Shown here in pieces: positions 1 to 7,906 of a DNA stretch of 44,355 nt. The stretch is from positions 1-44,355 of the forward strand of contig CAMDLY010000017.1 of NCBI GenBank assembly GCA_945902115.1, in the 5' to 3' direction. The first letter of the stretch is position 1, and every line of letters starts with the position of its first letter. This stretch comes from Lishizhenia tianjinensis (GTDB taxonomy: Bacteria; Bacteroidota; Bacteroidia; Flavobacteriales_D; Crocinitomicaceae). Made by a program: the position numbers and the translations under genes. The notes under the pieces were generated by a model. That model ran no database searches, was not told the origin of the DNA, and saw only the letters and a program-made list of their open reading frames with translations.

Positions 1-3000
1 TAACTGTGTTACTTGACGTTGCAGCACTACTTGCCAAACATGTTTGAGCGGATGGAGTCATTTCAACATAGATTGCATCTGCATCAGTTGGTGTTGCCAA
101 GGTATAAGTAGCATTTGTTTCACCACTTACTGATGCACTATTCAAATACCATTGGTACGTTGGAGTTCCACCATTTGTTGGTGTAGCCGTAAATGTAATT
201 GAACCGCCACCACACGCTGATGTTGAAGAAGCTGAATTAGATACAGAAGCCGTAATTATTGGATTAACTGTTGCTATTACTGCTCTTGCAGGACCCTGAC
301 AACCTACGACATTTGTTTTTGTAACATAAAAAGTAGTAGTTTCCGAAATTGATGGTGTTGTCCAAGTTGTTGTACATGGATTTGCGTTGGTACAATTTGC
401 ATAAGATCCGTTTGTAGCTAACGTTGTAAGCGCTGGATCTGTGTACCAATTCATTGTGCCATTTTGAACCGTTTCAACACCAAGTTCTACTGTTCCTGTT
501 CCGCAACGATTTCCGGCCACACCAGTGGGTTGTGGAGGTGTAACATTTACAGTAACAGCAACCAATGCCAATTCACTTTCACAACTGTTTGCGCTAGAAG
601 ACTGAGAAACATAATAGTTTGTTGTTCCAGTTGCTGCTGTAGAAGGTGTTGGCGCACTACCTAAAGCCGTTGCACCTGTAACCGCTGGATAACTTGGTGC
701 TGCAGAATACCAGTTTAAGGTATTCGCACCAGTTGCAGTAGCTGTTAATGCAATTGATGGTGCTCCTTGACAATACGTAACCGGAGTTGTTACCGCTGGG
801 GCAGCTGGTGAAGTATTCACATTTAAAGTTACACCAGTTCTTGAAGCACTTGAACAACCCGTTGTTGTGTTTTGAGCTGCTGCATAATACGTAGCGGCTG
901 TTGCTGTTGAATACGATAATACATTATCACCAGATGCTAACACAGTACCACCAGTTGAAGCAGCAAACCAATCTGCTGTTTCACCAGCCCCCGTTGTTAC
1001 CGCTAAGGTTTGATTGCCTAAAGTGCTACAAGCAGTTACATCACCTGATGAGTTTGGAGCAGCAGGTAAAGCATTTACTGTAATACTCACCGATTGTGTT
1101 GTTGTACACTGTGTATTTGGATTAGTAGCAGCAACACTATAGGAAACTGTACCAGCTGTTGATAAATTAGGAGTTGTGTAAGTTGTTGTAGTTGCTAACA
1201 CAGTATTTGAACCAGCAGTAGTCCACTGGAAGGTGTAGTTCGCACCTGGGATGAATTTATACCCTAAATTGGAAGCTGCTGTAGTACGGTAATTCCATTC
1301 CGGCGTATTATTGTTAGGTCCAGCAACAGCGCCAATTGTCTTTGCTCCATTCTGTAATCCTATAATCTTTGCAGCATTTCCAGTTCCAGCTGGAGCTGTT
1401 GTGACATATATTTCAACAATACCCGTTGTTTCGTTTAAAACCAATTGAGCTGTAGAGAAAGTAGCAGGAGTAGCATAAGTTGGCATAGCAACAAAATCAA
1501 GAACAAATTTTCGGGTTGGAGCAATACCTTGCGTCCAATATCGAACCCTAGTATTCGTGTTATAATTAAATATATCAGCATCATGTGCAAGTAATGCTAT
1601 TACATTTCCTGGATTATTTGCATTTGGAAAAGCACCACCTACCGTATTAAATGAATATTGACCTAGATTACCGACAGCAGAAGTATAACCTGGAACTGTT
1701 CCAAACATTACCAAACCATTGGTTCCAACAGCTAAATCAGTGAAATTCTGTCCGAAAAAGTTGTAACTAAATCCAATCGGAATTCCTCCCCATCCTCCAT
1801 CATCATAGTCACCTCCAGAAAGAGTCATACCTGCTCCTGTGCTTCCATCAATGAGGTCAGTTACCCCTGAACCAGGAGGAGTTAAAGGAGAAAACGTCGC
1901 AGATAAAACACTAAAATTCGAACTTGCCAAGTTTGAAGCCAATTCTGCTGGATTACCCGCACAAACGGCAGCAGGATTAGACGTTGGTGTATATGCCACT
2001 GCATCGATCACACCTACTGTTTGTTGCGCAGATACTGACCCCGGACAACTAGCTACAGTTGCAGACATGGTATAAACAGTTGTAGCGGTTGGGCTTGCTA
2101 TTGTTGAAGCTCCTGAAGTTGCAGATAAGTTTGTGTTTGGAGACCATGTTATTGCAGAACCACCCGTTAATTGAGTACTCAAAGTTACAGAACCTCCTGC
2201 TTGACAAATAAGTCCATTTGCAGGGTTGGAAACTACCATCGGACGTACAGTAAATGAAACTGCTGTTCTATAAGGACTGGCACATGTACCATTGTTATCC
2301 TCTGCATAGTAGGTTATTGTTCCTGAGACACACTGTACTGGTGTTTGCCAGTTATCTCCTGAACCAACAGAAGAACCTCCTGAAGCAGCTGTGTACCATA
2401 AGGTATTAGCTCCTGCAGAAGATGTTAAGGTTGCAGTACCACCCACATTGATAGTTGATGAACCTGAAACGGAAGCTGTTGGAGTTGAAGGAGCTGAACC
2501 TGCTACCGTTACTGAAACTGCATCTGAGGCTGAACATCCATTTGTACCAGTTACAGTTAAAGTGTAAGTTGTTGTTGTTGTTGTTGCTGAGCAATCTGGT
2601 GTTAATATATTGGTTGCGGATAATCCCGTTGCTGGGGACCAAGAATAGGTAGGTGGAACTGTATAGTTTAATGAAACCGTATATGTAATTGTCATTGCAT
2701 CCGCCCAAGCATCATTATTTTGACCTCTTACAGCAACCACAAGACCATTTGCCGCTTGACCGTTTAAATTTGTATAAATTGTAGAAGCAGCGCAACCAGC
2801 AACCCCTTGTTGAACGCCATTCAATCTTGTAGTGACGCTATACCAACTCGGACAATTCCCACCACCTGCAGACGTAATGTTCACGGTAATTCCGTTAATT
2901 ACTGCTCCTGCAGGAAGACCAGAAAAAGTGTAAGTACCTGTTGGGTTTGTATTATCCGTTCCTGAAGCAGTAACCGTTCCAGAACTTGCCGTGCCCGAAG

Positions 3001-6000
3001 AAGAAGTTGCATTCGTACTTCCACTCAAAGCTATAGTTTGACCTGAACAAATGCTAACATCTGCACCGGCATTTACTGTAGGTGCCCCACTAATAGTAGT
3101 TGCCGTAGAACTTGTTGCCGATACTGCAGAACAACTACCAGAGGTGTAGTTTACAGATACTGTTTTACTACCTGTTGTTAAATACTTTAATGTAACGGTA
3201 TTTGAAGAACTTGTACCACCAGAAGTAATTGTGTAATCTGTATTTAATGTTCCAGGGAAGGTCCAGGCATAGTTTGACTGACCAGACTGCGTGGTATAAG
3301 TTAAATCTGTATTTAAACAACCTGTTGCTCCTGGCTGAGCGGTAAAAGTTACAGTAGGGGCAGCATTTACAGTTGCCGTAACAGCGGTTCTAGTTGTTGA
3401 TAAACAGCCAGTGCTTGCGTTTCTTGCTTCTGCGTAATAAATTGTTGTAGCAGCAATACTTGGTGTTGTAAAGTTATCTGTTGATGATGCAGGATTTGGC
3501 GAACCTGTGGTTAGAACCGACCCCCCTGATGTTGCGGCATACCAATCAATTACAGCACCTGAAGAAGAAGCTGAGATGGCTACCGTACCTGTCCCGCATC
3601 GTGAGTTGCTAGTTGCAGTTGGGGCGCTAGGCGCTGCATTAATAGTTAATGTTTTGGTAGATGTTGCGCTAGTACACGTTCCATTTCCTGTTGCTGTAAG
3701 CGTTAACGTTACACTACCTGCAGTTATATCCGCTGCATTTGGTGTGTATGTGCAGGTTGTTAGCGAAGTTGCATTTGCGAATGTACCTCCCCCACTTGAA
3801 GACCAAGTTACTCCTGCATTGTTTGTGGAACTAGAACCTGCTGTAATATTAACCGCTCCCGAATTAGAACAGGTCGAAATAGCTGTTCCTGCAACAGCTG
3901 TTGGAGCAGCATTGATTGTAACAGTAACTGGTGTTGCATAAGCTGAATAACAGGTGACGCCTCCACTAGTTGCAACAGTTCGTCTTTGGTAACTTGTCGT
4001 AGCTGTTAAGGTTGGTGCTTGATAGGTAGCCGCGTTTGCACTTCCTACAGTGACATAAGAGCCAGAAGCGTTTGTTTGCCATTCATAACTGATGGTACCA
4101 CTTCCAACTCCAGCTGCAGAGCTTGTGAAAGCGGCAGGCGTTGCACCAGAACCTGTATTACAAAGTGTTTGTGATGTGGCAATTGTTCCTGCAGTTGGCC
4201 CCATAACGGTCATTACCCCAGAAACATTGGATGATACATCCCAAGTTCCGCCACCTCCTACACTGTATCCACCATAGGTAACACAGCCAGAAGCATTGTT
4301 GGTATATTTGAACGCATAATAATAAACACCATCGGTATTTAATGAGGAGAATGTTGCACTGTATTCATCATTGTTTCCAGTAACTCCGGAATTATAAGTA
4401 GTTGCCTGCCATGTTGACCAGGTATTCGGGTTTGTATTTGATGCGTTATAGCCAGCTTGCACGGTGATGCCTCCACCTTGACCAGCACCAGGAGTAACAG
4501 CTGGTTCATAAACTTGGCCGTAAACAGTAAATGAACCTGCAGTACAAACTCCTCCAGAAGCTGGAGATTGTAAATTAGCAAAATCAACTGATTCATTGGC
4601 TGTGATTGTTCCTGTAACGGTAAAAGCACAATTGCTTGTTCCAGATGTAGTTATTGTATAGGTATAAAGCCCAGCTGCATTGACATTAGTAACTGTTCCA
4701 GTAATTGTTAAAACACCACCACTTACTGAAGCAGAAACACCTGTTGGTAAACCAGTGACATTAGCATTGTTTGCTCCATTGCCAAGCGTATAAGTAATAT
4801 TTGTAATTGCTGTTCCTTTACAAACTGTTTGTGCATTCGTACCAACAGCAGATGAAAGTGTAGCAGTTTGAGAAGCAGGAACGGTTGCCTCACCATTTGA
4901 ACCACCACTTCCATAAACACCACTATAGCCGCCATAAATCGGACAACCCGCATACGAATAACGGAAAGCATAATACCAAGTGCCTGCGGTAAGACCTGCG
5001 CCTAAATCTGCACGAAACTCATCATTATCTCCTTGCTGAGAATGGAATGTTGCGGATGTCCAATTTGTCCAAGTATTTGGATTTGTATTTGTAGAGCTCC
5101 AACCCAAATCTGCCGTTAAACCAGCACCTTGACCTGCTCCCGGTGTAGTTCCTGCTTTATACACTTGACCATAAAATGTCACTGGTGTACCACAGATACT
5201 TTGCGGCTGAGAGATAGGCCATTGGATATTCCCCCAAGAGGCTGGTGTAATCACTACATAAGACGCTGAAGCAGCACTTACGCAATTACTTATCGTTTGA
5301 GTCGCTGTTAAGCTTTCCCCTGCATTTACGGAGGAAACGGTAATTGACCAAGATGTTCCACTCCAAGTGGCAGAACCAGATTGTATCTCAACACCGCTTC
5401 GAATTACTTTAATTGTTGCACCATTTGTACCAGTTCCTGAAACGGTTGTGTTTCCAGGGCAAATTGGACCAGTAATGACTGGCGCTGCAGGAATAGCATT
5501 GACCGTAATCGTTTTACTTGCGGTTGCATTTGTACATCCAGTAGGTGCAGTTGCTGTTAAAGTAAGCGTTATTGAGCCTGATTCAGAGGCTCCTGCTGTA
5601 TAAGTAGCTGTGGAGGCATTCGTGGAATTTGTCCAAGATCCTGCACCACCACTCCATGTTGCACCTGTAGCACCACCTCCTGTACTTCCTCCCATAGCTG
5701 CAGAAGTACCACTTTGGCAAATTGCCGTCAATGAAGCACCTGCTGTTGCAGTCGGAGGTGTATTTACTGTTAAATTTGTAGCACTTGTTCCAGTTCCTCC
5801 TGGCGTTGTAACACTTATAGTTCCCGTTGTACCAGCACCAATAGTTGCAGTAATTTGCGTATCACTATTTACAGTAAATGCAGAAGCCGCTGTCCCACCT
5901 ATTGTTACACCTGTTGACCCAGTAAAAAATTTCCCTGTTATAACAACAGTTTGGCTACTTGAAGCGCAAACACTTGACGGTGTAAATGAAGTGATTTTTG

Positions 6001-6736
6001 GTTGAACGCGAAAACTCGTTACAGGGACATTTGCGCTTGACCCTTGAGCTCCACCAGTACCCCCTGTTGTCATAGTACAACCAGTGTTGGCGGGTGTTAT
6101 TGATTGTGCGAAATATGCTCTATTTGTACCAACACTAGTGCGCGAGTTAACAATGATTCCTAATGAGGTTGCTGCGTTATTCCAACAAACTGACACCAAA
6201 ATATTACTAGTCCCATTCCAAGTGAAATTATTTGTAAAAGCAAAGTTTCTCCAACCCGCTGTTGCGTTTATTGCCGTATTAGCTGCTGGATAAACAGTAG
6301 TTAAACCAGTTTCATCAAATGCTGTTAAAGTTGTAGCTGATGTGTGCTTCAATGAAATGGTGAGGCCATTATAAGTCTTAGTTGTGCCTGGGGTATTGCT
6401 GATTTGAAAACGAATTGATGTTAATATATCATTAGTAACCAATCCACCAGTAGTTAAATCACTAGCAAGAAGGATAAAATTATACCTTAAATCTGAGTAT
6501 GCTGTTGTTGCAGCACCAAACGGGTTAGAAAAAGCAGTACCCGCGGTTCCATTTGCAGGCATGGAACTACTTGTCTGTCCCCACAAACCACCAATCCCCA
6601 CCACAAGCATCGCTAGGGCGAGGGCGAAAGTTTTGAAGAACGAAGCTGAACCACTCAGCGAGTTGGATCTAGTAGAAGTTGAGCGCGTAGTTTGCGTCTC
6701 TTTCAGACTGTTGGTATTCGTGTAGATTTTTTCCAT
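1..6736 (-). CDS. Giant secreted Ig/TIG-like repeat protein, probable T9SS cargo (C-terminus outside window)
   Basis: One uninterrupted minus-strand frame runs from the ATG at 6736 to the window edge, giving 2,245 codons without a stop. Residues 1-32 are a Ser/Thr/Arg/Lys-rich n-region. A hydrophobic core at about 33-51, ending LWGQ, looks like a Sec signal peptide. An IPT/TIG-like domain follows (about residues 244-325, starting PKITSFTP), then many Ig/PKD-like modules of about 80-100 residues, each closing with a TxTVN-type strand. A module carrying GQVY, TPGAGQG and NTNPNTW occurs twice (4908-5233 and 4240-4585). Around 1690-1790 a segment with NFFGQNF and GTNGLVMFG resembles a beta-sandwich domain. 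The composition is Thr/Ser/Ala/Gly-rich with regular single Cys residues. Known relatives are T9SS-exported adhesins or SprB-like surface proteins; the sorting domain itself is not in view. An alternative in-frame ATG lies at 6919. The frame was checked at several points along its length. Confidence 0.85.
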   Translation of the reverse strand, partial: MEKIYTNTNSLKETQTTRSTSTRSNSLSGSASFFKTFALALAMLVVGIGGLWGQTSSSMPANGTAGTAFSNPFGAATTAYSDLRYNFILLASDLTTGGLVTNDILTSIRFQISNTPGTTKTYNGLTISLKHTSATTLTAFDETGLTTVYPAANTAINATAGWRNFAFTNNFTWNGTSNILVSVCWNNAATSLGIIVNSRTSVGTNRAYFAQSITPANTGCTMTTGGTGGAQGSSANVPVTSFRVQPKITSFTPSSVCASSSQTVVITGKFFTGSTGVTIGGTAASAFTVNSDTQITATIGAGTTGTISVTTPGGTGTSATNLTVNTPPTATAGASLTAICQSGTSAAMGGSTGGGATGATWSGGAGSWTNSTNASTATYTAGASESGSITLTLTATAPTGCTNATASKTITVNAIPAAPVITGPICPGNTTVSGTGTNGATIKVIRSGVEIQSGSATWSGTSWSITVSSVNAGESLTATQTISNCVSAASASYVVITPASWGNIQWPISQPQSICGTPVTFYGQVYKAGTTPGAGQGAGLTADLGWSSTNTNPNTWTNWTSATFHSQQGDNDEFRADLGAGLTAGTWYYAFRYSYAGCPIYGGYSGVYGSGGSNGEATVPASQTATLSSAVGTNAQTVCKGTAITNITYTLGNGANNANVTGLPTGVSASVSGGVLTITGTVTNVNAAGLYTYTITTSGTSNCAFTVTGTITANESVDFANLQSPASGGVCTAGSFTVYGQVYEPAVTPGAGQGGGITVQAGYNASNTNPNTWSTWQATTYNSGVTGNNDEYSATFSSLNTDGVYYYAFKYTNNASGCVTYGGYSVGGGGTWDVSSNVSGVMTVMGPTAGTIATSQTLCNTGSGATPAAFTSSAAGVGSGTISYEWQTNASGSYVTVGSANAATYQAPTLTATTSYQRRTVATSGGVTCYSAYATPVTVTINAAPTAVAGTAISTCSNSGAVNITAGSSSTNNAGVTWSSSGGGTFANATSLTTCTYTPNAADITAGSVTLTLTATGNGTCTSATSTKTLTINAAPSAPTATSNSRCGTGTVAISASSSGAVIDWYAATSGGSVLTTGSPNPASSTDNFTTPSIAATTIYYAEARNASTGCLSTTRTAVTATVNAAPTVTFTAQPGATGCLNTDLTYTTQSGQSNYAWTFPGTLNTDYTITSGGTSSSNTVTLKYLTTGSKTVSVNYTSGSCSAVSATSSTATTISGAPTVNAGADVSICSGQTIALSGSTNATSSSGTASSGTVTASGTDNTNPTGTYTFSGLPAGAVINGITVNITSAGGGNCPSWYSVTTRLNGVQQGVAGCAASTIYTNLNGQAANGLVVAVRGQNNDAWADAMTITYTVSLNYTVPPTYSWSPATGLSATNILTPDCSATTTTTTYTLTVTGTNGCSASDAVSVTVAGSAPSTPTASVSGSSTINVGGTATLTSSAGANTLWYTAASGGSSVGSGDNWQTPVQCVSGTITYYAEDNNGTCASPYRTAVSFTVRPMVVSNPANGLICQAGGSVTLSTQLTGGSAITWSPNTNLSATSGASTIASPTATTVYTMSATVASCPGSVSAQQTVGVIDAVAYTPTSNPAAVCAGNPAELASNLASSNFSVLSATFSPLTPPGSGVTDLIDGSTGAGMTLSGGDYDDGGWGGIPIGFSYNFFGQNFTDLAVGTNGLVMFGTVPGYTSAVGNLGQYSFNTVGGAFPNANNPGNVIALLAHDADIFNYNTNTRVRYWTQGIAPTRKFVLDFVAMPTYATPATFSTAQLVLNETTGIVEIYVTTAPAGTGNAAKIIGLQNGAKTIGAVAGPNNNTPEWNYRTTAASNLGYKFIPGANYTFQWTTAGSNTVLATTTTYTTPNLSTAGTVSYSVAATNPNTQCTTTQSVSITVNALPAAPNSSGDVTACSTLGNQTLAVTTGAGETADWFAASTGGTVLASGDNVLSYSTATAATYYAAAQNTTTGCSSASRTGVTLNVNTSPAAPAVTTPVTYCQGAPSIALTATATGANTLNWYSAAPSYPAVTGATALGSAPTPSTAATGTTNYYVSQSSSANSCESELALVAVTVNVTPPQPTGVAGNRCGTGTVELGVETVQNGTMNWYTDPALTTLATNGSYANCTNANPCTTTWTTPSISETTTFYVTKTNVVGCQGPARAVIATVNPIITASVSNSASSTSACGGGSITFTATPTNGGTPTYQWYLNSASVSGETNATYTLATPTDADAIYVEMTPSAQTCLASSAATSSNTV
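4240..5233 (-). repeat. Two copies of a ~110-residue module inside the giant surface protein
   Basis: Copy 1 (4908-5233) and copy 2 (4240-4585) share the order FYGQVY or VYGQVY, TPGAGQG, SNTNPNTW, a GxNDE or GDNDE motif, a WYYAF or YYYAF strand, a single Cys, then YGGYS and a Gly-rich end. They are separated by a different Ig-like domain (about 4590-4900). The divergence is at amino-acid level, so this is an old intragenic duplication, not a recent DNA repeat. Confidence 0.75.
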
Positions 6737-6951
6737 GGTTGAAAAATTATTAGTTGAAAAAAAATTGGTCGAGTTCTCGAAATGTGTTCTCGACAAAAGG
6801 ACGTCGCCTGTATGGCGTTGGTTGCTTAAATTGGTTTTTATTGAATTATTTTTTTTTGATCGAATAGTCTCTTTACGACTAAAGGTTCCAAAAAGTTTCG
6901 AATTGGATAGTGTTTTCATAAATTTAAAATAAGGTTATTAAAATTAATAAA

Positions 6952-6983
6952 CAAAATCTTTTACCTATTGGGAGATGAACAAA
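6952..6983 (-). promoter_or_regulatory. Possible promoter of the giant surface protein gene
   Basis: On the minus strand, TTTG (6983-6980) and AGATTTTG (6959-6952, one mismatch to TAnnTTTG) are separated by 20 bases, a normal Bacteroidota -33/-7 spacing. Transcription would begin near 6945. That is about 26 bases before the ATG at 6919, or about 210 bases before the ATG at 6736. Confidence 0.3.
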
Positions 6984-7155
6984 CTCAATGTTTAACATAT
7001 TAAAGCGCTAAAGTCAGCGAACATTAGATACAGTTAAGAGTTGGATTTGATTACCCCTCAATAACAAATTTACTAAAAACTTGTTTAAAATAAAAAAATT
7101 TTATTAACAACTAAATATTAACTGTCTGCCGATGCAGCACATGCGAGTTTGTGAA

Positions 7156-7254
7156 TTTGTGGCGCTTATCGGTTTGAGAATAATTGAGCGCGGTCGATTG
7201 TGTTAGGTAAATGTACGGAGGTGATTTCTAGGTTACGCAACATCACGCCACAAA
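7156..7254. repeat. Inverted repeat TTTGTGGCG / CGCCACAAA
   Basis: TTTGTGGCG at 7156-7164 is the exact reverse complement of CGCCACAAA at 7246-7254, separated by 81 bases. A smaller GTGAT/ATCAC pair (7221-7225 and 7242-7246) nests near the right arm. No known element was recognised. Confidence 0.4.
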
Positions 7255-7310
7255 ACACGAATAAATGGTTGTATTTACGCATAGATGAATACGTAGGAAA
7301 ATGAGGTGAA

Positions 7311-7330
7311 TACGCAGAAATACGCAGAAA
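7311..7330. repeat. Tandem 10-base repeat TACGCAGAAA x2
   Basis: Two exact copies lie at 7311-7320 and 7321-7330. Degenerate relatives precede them (TACGTAGGAAA near 7290 and TACGCATAGA near 7276). This resembles a short intergenic repeat family. Confidence 0.55.
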
Positions 7331-7380
7331 AGAGGCAGGGATTACAGCATTTGAAGAATTCCTATTTTTTTGCTAAGGGA

Positions 7381-7905
7381 TCAAAATTTCTCGACCTCAT
7401 TGAGCCGAATTTCTACCAAGGAAGCTCCTACCCTGCCGAAGCTCACTTGATCGTCGTGCAGTTGAAAGCCCTTTCTTCCTGATATAATGGCTCTTAACTC
7501 CTGGCGTAAAATACCGTTGCCTATACCATGCACCACGCGAAAACGTGTCTGACGCTGTGCTATCATTTGATTACAAAAGCGCTTGAATTCTTTCAATTGG
7601 ACCTGTAATATGACATCATCGTGGCGAAATACTACTCCTCTTTCCTCCAAGGCCTCACGGTGCAAATCCACTTGCGGCAGTTCTTGAGAGGATGCTTCAG
7701 TTCTTTCCTTAACTTTCCCTTTCTCCTTGTCGGTAATTTCATTTACCTCAATGGGTGTTGTTTTACATACCAGTTGTCTCATTACCTTTCGCTCAAAGCC
7801 ATGCTCATCCTTTAACAACAGCTGTACTCCAAAGTCGGAAACTACCCAGAAGTATCCCGTTTCGTTGAGAAGAGTTACGCGTTCTGAAACAGCAAATGAA
7901 TACAT
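7381..7905 (-). CDS. Smr domain protein (DUF2027-like)
   Basis: The protein has 174 residues. The C-terminal half carries Smr-domain landmarks: an LPQVDLHRE-type start motif (around residue 77), then VVHGIGNGILRQEL (around 125-138), and a closing GRVGASLVEI strand. Smr domains in MutS2 and small Smr proteins are nucleic-acid nickases or ribosome-rescue nucleases. In Bacteroidota they often sit behind an N-terminal beta-domain, which residues 1-50 here would fit. It is shorter than the roughly 330-residue DUF2027 proteins. Its ATG (7905) lies one base past the permease stop codon (7909-7907), so the two are almost certainly cotranscribed. The cellular target is unknown. Confidence 0.8.
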   Translation of the reverse strand: MYSFAVSERVTLLNETGYFWVVSDFGVQLLLKDEHGFERKVMRQLVCKTTPIEVNEITDKEKGKVKERTEASSQELPQVDLHREALEERGVVFRHDDVILQVQLKEFKRFCNQMIAQRQTRFRVVHGIGNGILRQELRAIISGRKGFQLHDDQVSFGRVGASLVEIRLNEVEKF

Positions 7906-7906
7906 A

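Larger units (their letters stand above)
6920..7380. other. Non-coding stretch between the Smr gene and the giant surface protein
   Basis: No convincing ORF lies here on either strand. It holds the probable promoter of the surface-protein gene (6952-6983), a 9-base inverted repeat (7156-7164 with 7246-7254), and a short tandem repeat (7311-7330). AT-rich tracts at 7070-7110 may be upstream promoter sequence. No intrinsic terminator with a clear GC stem and T-run was found for the upstream permease-Smr operon. Confidence 0.6.

Noticed and set aside
2567-2587. GTT triplet run as a possible phase-variation repeat
   Set aside because: It encodes a short Thr run within the frame. A change in triplet number would not shift the frame, so it is not a switch.
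1839-6293. Several open plus-strand frames (e.g. 3507-3941, 5610-6005, 5367-5603) within the first 6.7 kb
   Set aside because: They are antisense to the continuous minus-strand surface-protein frame. Their Val/Pro/Ala-rich translations are mirror images of its Thr/Ser/Gly/Ala codon usage.
6735-6932. Plus-strand ORF of 65 codons at the start of the surface-protein gene
   Set aside because: It opposes the in-frame 5' extension of that gene and has no family resemblance or promoter.
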